A stretch of DNA of 64,000 bases from Streptomyces sp. NBC_01262 (GCF_036226365.1 NZ_CP108462.1:4772501-4836500), one strand, 5' to 3'. Positions 25,865 to 35,740 are shown, numbered from the stretch's first letter. Numbers and translations: made by a program. The notes: a model not told the origin generated them from the sequence alone.

Positions 25865-26521
25865 ATGCGCGTACTGGTGGTCGACGACGAGCCGCTGCTC
25901 GCCGACGCGATAGCGGAGTGGCTGCGCGACGAGGCGCACGCCGTCGATGTCGCCTACGACGGGAGCGCCGCCCAGGAGCGGCTGGCCGTCAACGACTACG
26001 ACGTGGTCGTCCTCGACCGCGACCTGCCCGCCGTACACGGCGACGAGGTCTGCCGCGAGCTGGCCGAGTCGGGGTCGGCGCCCCGGGTGCTGATGCTCAC
26101 CGCGGCCGCCGGGATCGCCGACCGCGTCGCCGGCCTGTCCCTGGGCGCCGACGACTACCTCACCAAGCCCTTCGCCTTCCCCGAACTGGCCGCCCGCGTA
26201 CAGTCCCTGGGCCGCCGCAGCCGCCCCGCCATGCCTCCCGTGCTGCGCCGGGCCGGCATCGTGCTGGACCCGGCCCGCCGCGAGGTCTTCCGGGACGGGC
26301 GCTACGTCCCGCTGTCCAAGAAGGAGTTCGCCGTCCTGGCCGAGCTGCTGCGCGCCGACGGGGCCACGGTCTCCGCCGAACGGCTGCTGGAGAAGGCCTG
26401 GGACGAGTACGCCGACCCCTTCACCGGCGCCGTCCGGCTGGCCGTTCTCAAGCTGCGCCGCAAGCTCGCCGACCCGCCGGTCGTCGAGACCGTCACGGGA
26501 GTGGGGTACCGCATCCAGTGA
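25865..26521 (+). CDS. OmpR/PhoB family response regulator
   Basis: 218 aa. The receiver domain has VVDDE (acidic pocket), DVVVLDRDLP (phospho-acceptor Asp near residue 51), MLTAAA and LTKPF. The C-terminal winged helix spans LRRAGIVLDPARREV to TVTGVGYRIQ, with PLSKKEFAVLAELL. It is divergent from the exporter operon, 140 bases away, and is very likely its regulator, as with Bce- or MacAB-type envelope-stress modules. The histidine kinase gene overlaps its stop by four bases. Confidence 0.97.
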   Translation: MRVLVVDDEPLLADAIAEWLRDEAHAVDVAYDGSAAQERLAVNDYDVVVLDRDLPAVHGDEVCRELAESGSAPRVLMLTAAAGIADRVAGLSLGADDYLTKPFAFPELAARVQSLGRRSRPAMPPVLRRAGIVLDPARREVFRDGRYVPLSKKEFAVLAELLRADGATVSAERLLEKAWDEYADPFTGAVRLAVLKLRRKLADPPVVETVTGVGYRIQ

Positions 26522-27762
26522 AAGTGAAGAGGACCGGCGTTGTCGGTAGGCGGATCAGCCTGCGAGCCCGGCTGACCCTGGTGTACGGGGGCCTGTTCCT
26601 GGTCGCGGGTGTGGTGCTGCTCGGGGTCACCTACGTGCTGTTCAACCAGCAGATCGCCGGAATCGGCGTAAAGATGATCGCCAAGGACACCAAGGTGACC
26701 GTGTCGCCGTCCGCGTCGTCGTCCCCGCCGACCGGAGCGGCCGGCAGCGCTGGCCCGACCCTCGCGGACGACAGCTGGGTCAGGATCCAGCAGAGCGAGA
26801 TCCACGCCGCCGCCACCACCTCCCTCATCACCCAGGGCGGCATCGCCCTCGCCATCGTCGGTGGTGCCGCGGCCGGCTTCGGCTGGCTGATCGCCGGCCG
26901 CGTACTGGCCCCGCTGCACCGGGTCACCGAAACCGCCCGCCGGATCGCCAACGCCCCCGCCGCCGACCGGGGCCTGCACGAGCGGATCGCCCTGCGCGGC
27001 CCGGACGACGAGGTCAAGGACCTCGCCGACACCTTCGACCTGATGGTGGAGCGCCTCGGCCGCTCCTTCGACGGCCAGCGCCGTTTCGTCGCCAACGCCT
27101 CCCACGAGCTGCGCACCCCGCTGACCCTCGGCCGGGCCCTCGTAGAGCTGGCGATGCACCGCCGGACCGCCTCGGAGGACGTCAAGCAGCTCGGCGAGGG
27201 CCTGCTGGAGATCAACACCCGGCATGAGCGGCTCATCGGCGGCCTGATGCTGCTCGCCGGTTCCGAGCGGGAGATCACCGAACGCCTGCCCGTCGACCTG
27301 GCCGACGTCCTGAGCCATGTCGTCACCCAGACCGAACCGGAGGCCGCCCGCGCCGGCGTCACCGTCAAGGAGGAGCCCGCCCCCGCCCTCACCACCGGCG
27401 ACGCCCTCCTGCTCGAACGGCTGGTCCACAACCTCGTCGAGAACGCCGTCCGCCACAACCTCCCCGACGGCGACGGCGGCTGGGTCCGGATCGCCTGCCG
27501 CACCCACGACCACCTCGTCGAGCTGGACGTCACCAACACCGGCCCCGCCGTCCCCCCGTACGAGATCCCCTCCCTCTTCGAACCCTTCCGCCGCCTCGGC
27601 ACCGACCGCCTCGTCACCGCCAAGGGCGCCGGCCTCGGCCTCTCCATCGTCCGCGCCATCGCCCACGCCCACGGCGGCGACGTCACCGCCCACCCCCGCG
27701 ACGGCGGCGGCCTGACGGTAACCGTCACCCTGCCTGCTCTCAGCCCGCCAGCGCTGCGCTGA
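26518..27762 (+). CDS. Sensor histidine kinase
   Basis: 414 aa from GTG 26518 (GTGA overlap with the regulator stop). The first membrane helix is at about 17–40, a short Ser/Pro-rich external loop of some 60 residues follows, and the second helix is at about 108–128. HAMP follows (LIAGRVLAPLHRVTETARRI). The dimerisation H-box is NASHELRTPL, the N-box LVHNLVENAVRHN and the G-box GAGLGLSIVRAIA. The small sensor loop suits intramembrane or exporter-coupled sensing rather than ligand binding. It pairs with the preceding regulator and the divergent exporter. Confidence 0.96.
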   Translation: MKVKRTGVVGRRISLRARLTLVYGGLFLVAGVVLLGVTYVLFNQQIAGIGVKMIAKDTKVTVSPSASSSPPTGAAGSAGPTLADDSWVRIQQSEIHAAATTSLITQGGIALAIVGGAAAGFGWLIAGRVLAPLHRVTETARRIANAPAADRGLHERIALRGPDDEVKDLADTFDLMVERLGRSFDGQRRFVANASHELRTPLTLGRALVELAMHRRTASEDVKQLGEGLLEINTRHERLIGGLMLLAGSEREITERLPVDLADVLSHVVTQTEPEAARAGVTVKEEPAPALTTGDALLLERLVHNLVENAVRHNLPDGDGGWVRIACRTHDHLVELDVTNTGPAVPPYEIPSLFEPFRRLGTDRLVTAKGAGLGLSIVRAIAHAHGGDVTAHPRDGGGLTVTVTLPALSPPALR

Positions 27763-28240
27763 TCATGCGGTCCGCCACCTCGCCGAAGGCGCTGCTCAGC
27801 GCTTCGTCGGAGATTCCCTCGGCATAGCTCTGGAACACGATCCCGGCCTCGGCCCGCACGGTTGAGGCGAGCTGCCCAGGGTCGATCGGGTTGGGCGGCA
27901 CGACCGGGCCCGGCCAGTGGCGCGGCCAGCGCCAGGGGGTGCCGCACCATTCGTCAGCGGCCTCCCGCAGGACCTCACGGGGGTTGCCGCCCGTCAGCCG
28001 TACCGAGATCGCCGCGTTGGCGACGGAGTTGGCGGTGGCACGGACAGCCTGGCGCAGCAGCGCGACCGGCGGCAGTGGCTGTGGGTTGAGGGCGACCTCG
28101 TCGACGGAGCCCGCCCAGGACGAGTGCCCGTTGTGGGATGCGAGGGCCGGCAGATGGGGCTGGAAGATCTCCCAGAGTTCGGGGTGGATACGCGCGAGCA
28201 GCCGGAGTACCTGCGCCGGATTCGCTGCGGTGGTCGTCAT
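27740..28240 (-). CDS. Hypothetical protein with an LNPQPLPP motif
   Basis: 166 aa, cytoplasmic, no family recognised. It carries ALNPQPLPPVALLRQ near residue 50, then a helix-rich Ala/Arg region, a Trp-rich segment (WCGTPWRWPRHWPGP) with NPIDPGQ, and a helical end. The NPQPLPP motif is one I have seen in otherwise unrelated uncharacterised bacterial proteins, but I cannot check its distribution. It overlaps the convergent histidine kinase by 23 bases. Coding bias is typical for the genome. Confidence 0.75.
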   Translation of the reverse strand: MTTTAANPAQVLRLLARIHPELWEIFQPHLPALASHNGHSSWAGSVDEVALNPQPLPPVALLRQAVRATANSVANAAISVRLTGGNPREVLREAADEWCGTPWRWPRHWPGPVVPPNPIDPGQLASTVRAEAGIVFQSYAEGISDEALSSAFGEVADRMISAALAG

Positions 28241-28347
28241 GGGCCGCGTCTCTCCAATCTGAGCAGATTGCCACTAATGGTCATGAAAAGTAACCATGCG
28301 TGACAATTGCTGATCGATTCGACACGCCCACCCGGCAGGCCCCGGCC

Positions 28348-29169
28348 CTAGGCGACCGGCTTGCCGCCCTCCAGCATCGTCTTGAGGCCGGAAAGGATCA
28401 TCACCCAGCCGCCGCTGACGCCCTCCAGCATCTTGCTGTCGGGGCTGTCGAAGCCGTCGTGGGTGATGGTCAGCTTGACCCCGGCCCCCGGCACCTCGCC
28501 GGGCTCGATGTCGAAGGCGACCTTCGACTTCTCCTTGCGCGCCTGCTCGTACTCCTCGTCGGAGGCGAACAGCTCGCGCATCATCGGCATGATCCGGTGC
28601 CAGGTGTACGCGAGGCGCTTGCCGGGGGTGGCTTCGAGGACCTCCTGGTCGAGGTCTTCGTAGTCGCCGTCGGGGCCCATCTTCCACAGGACGGGGGAGC
28701 CGGTCCGCCAGTCGGACTTGGGGCCCCAGCCGCCGAAGTAGCGGAGGGCGAACTCGGCGTCGGTGAGGGCTTCGTAGAGCTTTTCGGGGGTGGTCTGGAT
28801 GTAGATGACGTAGACGAATTCGGGCTTGGTGTTGGTGTTGCTCACGGTCTTGTCCCCTTCCAGTGACTGCTTCAGGTCCGTCAGGGCGCTCAGGCGCCCG
28901 CGCTCATAGCGGCCGATCCAGCGGTCGGTGAACTCCTGGATGGGCACGGGGTTGAGGTAGTGGAGCTTCTGCCTGCCGTGCCGGACGCCGGTGACCAGGG
29001 CGGCCGCTTCCAGGACGGCCAGGTGTTTGCTGACGGCCTGGCGGGTCATGTCGAGTCCCTCGCAGAGCTCGTGGAGGCTCTGGCCGTTGCGGGCGTGGAG
29101 CCGGTCGAGGAGGCTTCGGCGGCTGGCGTCGGCGAGGGCCCTGAATATGTCGTCGAGCGGGTCTTCCAC
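28348..29169 (-). CDS. ArsR-type regulator fused to an SRPBCC (AHSA1-like) domain
   Basis: 273 aa in a single uninterrupted frame. Residues 1–95 are a winged HTH of ArsR type (DIFRALADASRRSLLDRLH; MTRQAVSKHLAVLEAAALV; GRQKLHYLNPVPIQEF) without visible metal-ligand cysteines. From about residue 110 comes a complete SRPBCC/AHSA1 ligand-binding domain (EFVYVIYIQTTPEKLYEALTD in part; FGGWGPKSDW; GWVMILSGLKTMLEGG). An internal GTG at 28845 with GGGGA before it could also give the SRPBCC part alone. The hydrophobic cavity probably senses a small molecule. The promoter structure suggests a leaderless mRNA beginning at the GTG. Confidence 0.85.
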   Translation of the reverse strand: MEDPLDDIFRALADASRRSLLDRLHARNGQSLHELCEGLDMTRQAVSKHLAVLEAAALVTGVRHGRQKLHYLNPVPIQEFTDRWIGRYERGRLSALTDLKQSLEGDKTVSNTNTKPEFVYVIYIQTTPEKLYEALTDAEFALRYFGGWGPKSDWRTGSPVLWKMGPDGDYEDLDQEVLEATPGKRLAYTWHRIMPMMRELFASDEEYEQARKEKSKVAFDIEPGEVPGAGVKLTITHDGFDSPDSKMLEGVSGGWVMILSGLKTMLEGGKPVA

Positions 29170-29175
29170 AGCTCC

Positions 29176-29204
29176 AAAATGGCAACCATTTGGTTGCATG
29201 TCAA
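29176..29204 (-). promoter_or_regulatory. Promoter with operator in the -35/-10 spacer, ArsR–SRPBCC gene
   Basis: On the minus strand TTGACA (29204–29199), a 17-base spacer and CATTTT (29181–29176) make a good vegetative promoter. The spacer is filled by a perfect dyad GCAACCA-AA-TGGTTGC (29182–29197). The GTG start lies seven bases after the -10, about where transcription should begin. This is a self-repressing layout. Confidence 0.72.
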
Positions 29205-29269
29205 GCGTGTCGGCGCCCATTGATACGGTCGGGGCCCTTGTGACGACTGAGCAGGATGGATGGGGCGCG

Positions 29270-30445
29270 ATGGGGATCTTCGATCGAATACGCGGCGAGT
29301 TCATCGACATCGTCGAGTGGACCGACGACAGCCGGGACACGATCGTGTGGCGGTTCCCGAGGCACGGGAACGAGATCAAGATGGGCGCGAGGCTCGTCGT
29401 ACGGGAGTCGCAGACGGCCGTGTTCGTCAACGAGGGGCGGATCGCGGATGTCTTCCAGCCCGGGACGTACACCCTGCGGACGCAGAACCTGCCGGTGCTG
29501 TCGACCCTGAAGGGGTGGAAGCACGGCTTCGCGTCGCCGTTCAAGGCGGAGGTGTACTTCGTCAGCAGCCGGCAGTTCACGGACCTGAAGTGGGGGACGC
29601 GGACTCCGGTGATCGTCCGGGACGCCGAGTTCGGGATGGTGCGGCTGCGGGCGTTCGGCGGGTTCGCGCTGCGGGTGTCGGATCCGGCGGCGCTGCTGCG
29701 GGAGCTGGCGGGGACGGACCCGCAGTTCCGTACGGAGGAGGTGCAGGAGTATCTGCGCCAGCTCATCGTCGGGCGGCTGGCGGGCGCGCTCGGCGCGGCG
29801 GGGGTGCCGGTGCTGGACCTGGCGGCGCAGCAGGACCGCCTGGGCGGGGAACTGGCCGGGATCCTGACCGAGGAGCTGGCGTCGGTCGGCATCGCGGTGC
29901 CGAAGTTCGTGATCGAGAGCATCTCGCTGCCGGAGGAGGTCGAGAAGGCGGTCGACGCGGCCGGCCGGATGAACATCGTCGGCGACCTGAACCGCTACAC
30001 CCAGATCCAGACGGCCGACGCCCTGCGGGACGCCGCCGCCAACCCCGGCGGCGGCGCAGGCGAGGGCCTCGGGCTGGGGCTCGGCCTGGCGGCCGGGCAG
30101 CGAATGGCCGGGGCACTGGCCCCGCAGCCGGCACCGGCGGCCCCCGCGACACCGGCAGCACCAGCCGCTCCGGCGACCCCGGCGGCCCCGGTGGACGCAC
30201 TGTCCGTGCCGCCGCCGCTTCCCGTCACCGACGGGCAGTGGCACGTCGGCCTCAGCGGCGGCCAGGAGGGCCCGTACGACAGCGGCCGGCTCGCCGCGAT
30301 GATCGCGGAGGGGACGCTGACCCGCGCCACCCTCGTATGGCAGGCCGGTATGGCGGCGTGGACGTCGGCGGGCGAACTGCCCGCGCTGGAACGGCTCTTC
30401 GCCGCCGTCCCGCCACCGCTCCCGCCGCTCCCTCCGCAGTCATGA
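29270..30445 (+). CDS. SPFH-domain protein with C-terminal GYF_2 domain (YdjI-like)
   Basis: 391 aa. Residues about 1–280 are an SPFH/virion-core-like domain (GNEIKMGARLVVRESQTAVF, PGTYTLRTQNLPVL, VRLRAFGGFALRVSDP, EEVEKAVDAAGRMNIVGD). A Gly then Ala/Pro linker (about 285–330) follows, then a GYF_2 domain (WHVGLSGGQEGPYDSGRLAAMI) and a polyproline tail. B. subtilis YdjI is a relative that helps recruit the PspA homologue to stressed membrane. The next gene overlaps the stop codon by four bases and matches the YdjG role. It likely acts at the inner face of the membrane. Confidence 0.88.
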   Translation: MGIFDRIRGEFIDIVEWTDDSRDTIVWRFPRHGNEIKMGARLVVRESQTAVFVNEGRIADVFQPGTYTLRTQNLPVLSTLKGWKHGFASPFKAEVYFVSSRQFTDLKWGTRTPVIVRDAEFGMVRLRAFGGFALRVSDPAALLRELAGTDPQFRTEEVQEYLRQLIVGRLAGALGAAGVPVLDLAAQQDRLGGELAGILTEELASVGIAVPKFVIESISLPEEVEKAVDAAGRMNIVGDLNRYTQIQTADALRDAAANPGGGAGEGLGLGLGLAAGQRMAGALAPQPAPAAPATPAAPAAPATPAAPVDALSVPPPLPVTDGQWHVGLSGGQEGPYDSGRLAAMIAEGTLTRATLVWQAGMAAWTSAGELPALERLFAAVPPPLPPLPPQS

Positions 30446-31527
30446 CCGCCGCCGAATCCGCGCGCAGCTTCGCCTGCGAGGTGTGCGGCGCCACCGCCGA
30501 GTACGCACCCGGCACCGACACCCTGCGCTGCCCGCACTGCGCCACCGAGCAGCCGATCACGCCCGTCGGCCGGGCCGTCCACGAGCACGCCTACACGACG
30601 CTCATCACCCTTCCGCTCAAGGAGACCGCCGCCCAGCGCGCCCCCAACACGTTCCGCTGCCCCAACTGCCAGGCCGTCACCGAGACCGACTCCCTCTCCG
30701 ACCGCTGCCAGTTCTGCGCCGCCGCACTCGTCGCCGACCCGGCCCGGACCGAGCGCGTCGTCCCGGAGGCCGTCGTCCCCTTCGGGCTGGACCGGGCGGC
30801 GACCCGCACAGCGCTGCGCAAGTGGACCCGGTCCCGCTGGTTCGCACCCTCGGACCTGAAGAAGGTGACCGAGGCCGAGACGACCAAGGGCAGCTATCTG
30901 CCGCACTGGACGTACGACGCGAACACCCTCTCCGACTACACCGGCCAGCGGGGCGACCACTACTACGTCAGCCAGACCTACACCGACAGCAACGGCAAGA
31001 CGCAGACCCGCCAGGTCCGCCACACCCGCTGGACCTCGGTGTCGGGCAGCGTCACCCTCTCCTTCGACGACCTGCTGGTCGCCGGTACGACCCATGTGGA
31101 GGAGGAGCAGCTCGACAAGCTGGAGCCCTGGCCGCTGGCGGAGGCCAAGCCCTACCAGGACGAATACCTCGCCGGCTTCCAGACGGTCCGCTACGACATC
31201 GAGCCGGAGAGCGGCTTCGAGACGGCCAAGAAGCGGATGAACGCCGCCATCCGCAGCCAGGCCAAGCGCCAGATCGGCGGCGACGAGCAGCGCGTGCACA
31301 AGGTGGCGACCAGCTACGCCGATCTCACCTTCAAGCTGATGCTGCTGCCGGTCTGGTTCCTCAGCTACCTGCACCACGGCAAGACCTGGCAGGTCATGGT
31401 CAACGCCCGCACCGCAGAGGTGATCGGCGAGCGGCCGTACAGCGTCCCCAAGATCGTCGCCGCCTCGCTCGCGGCGGCGATGATCATCGGGGCGGCGGTG
31501 TGGCTGTACTTGCGTTATCGGCACTAG
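30442..31527 (+). CDS. Zinc-ribbon protein with C-terminal membrane anchor (YdjG-like)
   Basis: 361 aa. It has two N-terminal zinc ribbons: CEVC…CPHC (residues about 12–35) and CPNC…CQFC (about 74–95). A soluble region follows with PHWTYDANTLSDYTGQRG, and a single membrane helix (AASLAAAMIIGAAVWLYLR) near the C-terminus. It is translated in overlap with the SPFH gene. In B. subtilis the ydjF-G-H-I operon combines a PspA-like protein with such a zinc-ribbon membrane partner. No pspA lies here, so the partner may be elsewhere. Confidence 0.87.
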   Translation: MTAAESARSFACEVCGATAEYAPGTDTLRCPHCATEQPITPVGRAVHEHAYTTLITLPLKETAAQRAPNTFRCPNCQAVTETDSLSDRCQFCAAALVADPARTERVVPEAVVPFGLDRAATRTALRKWTRSRWFAPSDLKKVTEAETTKGSYLPHWTYDANTLSDYTGQRGDHYYVSQTYTDSNGKTQTRQVRHTRWTSVSGSVTLSFDDLLVAGTTHVEEEQLDKLEPWPLAEAKPYQDEYLAGFQTVRYDIEPESGFETAKKRMNAAIRSQAKRQIGGDEQRVHKVATSYADLTFKLMLLPVWFLSYLHHGKTWQVMVNARTAEVIGERPYSVPKIVAASLAAAMIIGAAVWLYLRYRH

Positions 31528-31561
31528 GCACGTTCCGGTGACCCGCGTCACACCCTCACAC

Positions 31562-31589
31562 CGCCCGGCGCACCGGTGTGTGCCGGGCG
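31562..31589. terminator. Hairpin upstream of the nitrate reductase gene
   Basis: A 12-bp stem with one G·U pair (CGCCCGGCGCAC / GTGTGCCGGGCG) and a four-base loop lies 35 bases after the zinc-ribbon gene. There is no U-tail, but it is the only candidate terminator between the two units. Confidence 0.55.
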
Positions 31590-31666
31590 TAACTCCCGAT
31601 GATCGGCTCGCGTGACCTCGACGTAATGGGCATTTCGTACCGTCGGGAGGGAACGGAGGGCCGCCC

Positions 31667-34600
31667 ATGACCACACAGGTACGCACCGTCTGCTCGTACT
31701 GCGGTGTGGGCTGCGGCATGCTGCTCGACGTCGGCCTCGGCCCCGACGGGCGGCGTACGGTCCTGAAGGCGTCCGGCGACAAGGCGCACCCCGCGAACTT
31801 CGGGCGGCTGTGCACGAAGGGCGCGACGACGGCCGACATGCTGGCGGCGCCGGGGCGGCTGACCACCGCGCTGGTGCGGGCCGAGCGCGGGGCGGAGGCG
31901 GAGCCGACCGGCATGGACGCGGCGGTGAGGGAGACCGCGCGGCGGCTGCGGGCGGTCATCGACGAGCACGGGCCGGACGCGGTCGCCTTCTATGTCTCGG
32001 GGCAGATGAGCCTGGAGGCGCAGTACCTGGCGAACAAGCTGGCCAAGGGCTTCGTACGGACGAACCAGATCGAGTCGAATTCGCGGCTGTGCATGGCCAG
32101 CGCCGGCACCGGCTACAAGCTCTCGCTCGGCGCCGACGGCCCGCCCGGCTCGTACCAGGACTTCGAGAAGGCGGATGTCTTCCTCGTCATCGGCTCGAAC
32201 ATGGCCGACTGCCACCCCATCCTCTTCCTGCGCATGATGGAACGGGTCAAGGCGGGCGCCGCCAAGCTGATCGTGGTCGACCCCAGGCGCAACGCGACCG
32301 CCGACAAGGCCGGCCTCTTCCTCCAGATCCGGCCCGGGACGGATCTGGCGCTGCTCAACGGCCTGCTGCACCTGCTGCACGAGAACGGGCACACGGATCC
32401 GTCGTTCATCGCCGCCCACACCGAGGGCTGGGAGGCGATGCCGGCGTTCCTGGCGGACTACCCGCCCGCCACGGTCGCCGAGGTCACCGGCATCCCGGAG
32501 GCCGACATCCGCGAGGCCGCCCGGCTCATCGGCGAGGCCGGGGAGTGGATGAGCTGCTGGACCATGGGGCTCAACCAGTCCACGCACGGCACCTGGAACA
32601 CCAACGCCCTGGTCAACCTGCATCTGGCGACCGGCGCGATCTGCCGCCCCGGCAGCGGCCCCTTCTCCCTGACCGGCCAGCCCAACGCCATGGGCGGCCG
32701 CGAGATGGGCTACATGGGCCCCGGGCTCCCCGGGCAGCGAACGGTTCTGGTCGACGGGGAACGGGCCTTCGTCGAGGAGCTGTGGGGGCTGGAGCCCGGG
32801 ACGGTCAGGAAGGACGGGGTCGGCAAGGGCACCGTCGAGATGTTCCAGAAGATGGCCGACGGTGAGATCAAGGCCTGCTGGATCATCTGCACCAACCCCG
32901 TCGCCTCGGTGGCCAACCGCCGCACCGTGATCGAGGGGCTGGAGGCGGCGGAGTTCGTCATCACCCAGGACGTCTTCGCCGACACCGAGACCAACGCCTA
33001 CGCGGATGTGGTGCTGCCCGGCGCCATGTGGACCGAGAGCGAGGGCGTGCTCATCAACAGCGAGCGCAACCTCACCCTGGCGCAGCAGGCCGTGGACCCG
33101 CCCGGCGAGGCGATGGCCGACTGGCGGATCATCGCGGCCGTCGCCCGCGAGATGGGGTACGCGGACGGGTTCACGTACGCCGACGCGGAAGAGGTCTTCG
33201 AGGAGATCAAGCGCGCCGCCAACCCGAAGACCGGCTACGACCTGCGGGGCGTGACCTACGAGCGGCTGCGCGGCACCTCCGTGCAGTGGCCGGCGGCCAG
33301 TGCGGACGGGCCGGACCGCAACCCCATCCGGTATGTGGAGGAGGACGGAAACGGGCCGGTCTTCCCCACCGCGAGCGGGCGGGCGGTGTTCTTCCCCCGG
33401 CCGCACATCCCGGCCGCCGAGATGCCCGACGACGACTTCCCGTACGTCCTCAACACCGGGCGGCTGCAGCACCAGTGGCACACCCTGACCAAGACGGGGA
33501 AGGTCGGCAAGCTCAACAAGCTGAACCCCGGGCCCTTCGTGGAGCTGCACCCGGACGACGCGCGGGCGCTGGGCATCGCGGACGGCGACTCGGTGGAGGT
33601 CGCGTCGCGTCGCGGGCGGGCCGTGCTGCCGGCGGTGGTGACGGACCGGGTGCTGGTGGGGTGCGTGTTCGCGCCGTTCCACTGGAACGACCTGTTCGGC
33701 GAGTATCTGTCTGTCAACGCGGTGACGAGCGACGCGGTGGACCCGCTGTCGTTCCAGCCCGAGTTCAAGGTCTGCGCGGTGTCGCTGACGCGGGTGGCGG
33801 CAGCCCCGCCCATGCATGTACCCGCGCCCCTCGCCGTACCCACCAGCGTGCACGTACCCGCGCCAATCGGCGCCTTCGGGCTGCCCGCCGCCCCGCCGCC
33901 CGTACTCGCCGAGCACGAACGCCAGTACCTGGTCGGCTTCCTCGCCGGGATCCCGTCCGGCGCCCCCGGTGTGCCGGTGCTTCCGCCCGGAGCGCCGTTC
34001 TCGCCCGAGCACGCGCTGTGGGTGAACGGCGTACTGGCCGGGATGTATTCGAGGGCCACGCCCTCGGCCGAGCCGGTGTCCCACGCCGCCACCCGCGAGG
34101 TCGTGGTCCTGTGGGCCTCGCAGACCGGCAACGCCGAGGACTTCGCGCTGGCCGCCGCCGACCACCTCGCCGCGAGCGGTCACAAGGCGACGCTCGTCGG
34201 CATGGACGAGGCGCACCCCGCCGCGCTGCCGCCCGCCGCCGACCTCCTGATCATCACGAGCACCTTCGGCGACGGCGACGCCCCCGACAACGGCTCCGGC
34301 TTCTGGGACGCCCTCGCCGCGCCCGACACCCCCCGCCTGGAGGGTGTGCGGTACGCGGTGCTGGCCTTCGGCGACTCCTCGTACGACGACTTCTGCGGGC
34401 ACGGCCGCCGGCTCGACCAGCGCATGGACGAGCTGGGCGCCCTGCGCCTGGCCCCGCGTACGGACTGCGAACCGGACTACGAGCCGTCGGCGCAGGCCTG
34501 GCTCGACCAGGTCGTGACGGCCCTGAGCGGAGAGGCCGCCGCACCGGCCGCGCGCAAGTCCCAGTCCCGCAAGCCCGCCGCCGCCCCCGTCACCGCCCGC

Positions 34601-35698
34601 CTGACCGGCAACCGGCTGCTCAGCCTGCCCGGGGCGGGCAAGGAGGTGCGCCGGTTCACGTTCGACACCCGGGAGAGCGAGACGCCGCTGGTCTACGAGG
34701 CGGGGGACGCACTCGGCGTACGTCCGGTCAACTGCCCGGACCTGGTGGCGGAATGGCTGGCGGTGACCGGGCTGGACGCGGCAACGGCGGTGGACGTGAA
34801 GGGAGTCGGCGAGGTCTCGCTGCGGGAGGCGCTGAGCGGCCACCTCGACATCACCCGCATCAGCCCCGACCTGCTGCGCTTCGTCATGGAGCGCTTCCAC
34901 GACCCCCGCGAGCTGAAGAAGCTGCTGCGCCCGGACAACAAGGGCGAGTTGGCCAAGTGGTCCTGGGGCCGGCAGGCCGTCGACGTCGTCGCCGAGCACG
35001 GCGTCCGCGCCTCCGCACAGGACTGGGTCGGCGTCCTGGGCCGCTTGCAGCCACGGCTGTACTCGATCTCGTCCAGCCCGCTCACCGACCCCGGTCTGGT
35101 GTCGCTCACCGTCTCCGTCGTCCGGTACGAGAGCCGCAACGGCCGCCCCCGCAAGGGCGTCTGCTCGCCGTTCCTCGCCGACGCGCCCACCGGCACGGCG
35201 GTGCCCGTCCATGTGCAGCGCTCCCCGCACTTCCGGCCCCCGGCCGACCCCGCCACGCCGATGATCATGGTCGGCCCCGGCACCGGCGTCGCGCCGTTCG
35301 TCGGCTTCCTCGACGAGCGCCGGGCCCGGGGCCACCGGGCGCCCAACTGGCTGTTCTTCGGCGAGCAGCACCGCGCGACCGACTTCTACTACGGGGACGA
35401 GCTCGCCGCCCACCTCGCCGACGGCACCCTCACCCGCCTCGACCTGGCCTTCTCCCGCGACCAGCGCGCCAAGGTCTACGTCCAGGACCGCATGCGCGAG
35501 CACGGCCCCCTGCTCTGGTCCTGGCTCCAGGACGGCGCCCACTTCTACGTCTGCGGCGACGCCTCCCGGATGGCCAAGGACGTCGACCGGGCCCTGCTGG
35601 AGATCGCCGGCGTCCACGGCGGCCTGGGGGAGGGCGAGGCGGCCGCGTACGTCAAGCAGCTGGCGGCGGACAAGCGGTACGTCCGGGACGTGTACTGA
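31667..35698 (+). CDS. nasA: Assimilatory nitrate reductase fused to a sulfite-reductase-type flavoprotein
   Basis: 1343 aa. Residues 1–700 are a molybdopterin bis-MGD oxidoreductase of the NasA/NapA group: an N-terminal [4Fe-4S] site (CSYCGVGC…LCTKGA), the active-site neighbourhood [15 protein letters not shown], and [13 protein letters not shown] Pro/Ala-rich linker (about 705–800) leads to a flavodoxin FMN domain ([24 protein letters not shown]) and then an FAD/NADPH reductase module ([38 protein letters not shown]). Electrons could pass NADPH to FAD to FMN to Fe-S to Mo in one chain, making a self-sufficient nitrate-to-nitrite enzyme. GGAGG precedes the ATG. An HTH–TOBE gene follows. Nitrite reductase genes are not in the window. 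Confidence 0.93.
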   Translation: MTTQVRTVCSYCGVGCGMLLDVGLGPDGRRTVLKASGDKAHPANFGRLCTKGATTADMLAAPGRLTTALVRAERGAEAEPTGMDAAVRETARRLRAVIDEHGPDAVAFYVSGQMSLEAQYLANKLAKGFVRTNQIESNSRLCMASAGTGYKLSLGADGPPGSYQDFEKADVFLVIGSNMADCHPILFLRMMERVKAGAAKLIVVDPRRNATADKAGLFLQIRPGTDLALLNGLLHLLHENGHTDPSFIAAHTEGWEAMPAFLADYPPATVAEVTGIPEADIREAARLIGEAGEWMSCWTMGLNQSTHGTWNTNALVNLHLATGAICRPGSGPFSLTGQPNAMGGREMGYMGPGLPGQRTVLVDGERAFVEELWGLEPGTVRKDGVGKGTVEMFQKMADGEIKACWIICTNPVASVANRRTVIEGLEAAEFVITQDVFADTETNAYADVVLPGAMWTESEGVLINSERNLTLAQQAVDPPGEAMADWRIIAAVAREMGYADGFTYADAEEVFEEIKRAANPKTGYDLRGVTYERLRGTSVQWPAASADGPDRNPIRYVEEDGNGPVFPTASGRAVFFPRPHIPAAEMPDDDFPYVLNTGRLQHQWHTLTKTGKVGKLNKLNPGPFVELHPDDARALGIADGDSVEVASRRGRAVLPAVVTDRVLVGCVFAPFHWNDLFGEYLSVNAVTSDAVDPLSFQPEFKVCAVSLTRVAAAPPMHVPAPLAVPTSVHVPAPIGAFGLPAAPPPVLAEHERQYLVGFLAGIPSGAPGVPVLPPGAPFSPEHALWVNGVLAGMYSRATPSAEPVSHAATREVVVLWASQTGNAEDFALAAADHLAASGHKATLVGMDEAHPAALPPAADLLIITSTFGDGDAPDNGSGFWDALAAPDTPRLEGVRYAVLAFGDSSYDDFCGHGRRLDQRMDELGALRLAPRTDCEPDYEPSAQAWLDQVVTALSGEAAAPAARKSQSRKPAAAPVTARLTGNRLLSLPGAGKEVRRFTFDTRESETPLVYEAGDALGVRPVNCPDLVAEWLAVTGLDAATAVDVKGVGEVSLREALSGHLDITRISPDLLRFVMERFHDPRELKKLLRPDNKGELAKWSWGRQAVDVVAEHGVRASAQDWVGVLGRLQPRLYSISSSPLTDPGLVSLTVSVVRYESRNGRPRKGVCSPFLADAPTGTAVPVHVQRSPHFRPPADPATPMIMVGPGTGVAPFVGFLDERRARGHRAPNWLFFGEQHRATDFYYGDELAAHLADGTLTRLDLAFSRDQRAKVYVQDRMREHGPLLWSWLQDGAHFYVCGDASRMAKDVDRALLEIAGVHGGLGEGEAAAYVKQLAADKRYVRDVY

Positions 35699-35740
35699 TC
35701 ACGTGCGGGTCCGCTGCCGGTGGCGGGATATCTTCAGGCC

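Noticed and set aside
28348-28845. ArsR and SRPBCC as two separate genes
   Set aside because: The frame is continuous with no stop between the domains and the linker is protein-like. The internal GTG with GGGGA is kept only as an alternative start.
31538-31627. Possible GlnR box upstream of the nitrate reductase gene
   Set aside because: GTnAC half sites occur at 31538, 31589 and 31612, but their spacing (51 and 23) does not match the 22-base period and the GAAAC half sites are poor.
31556-35617. A 1353-codon antisense reading frame opposite the nitrate reductase gene
   Set aside because: It is Gly/Arg/Val-rich without domains and results from high third-position GC of the sense gene, whose motifs are intact.
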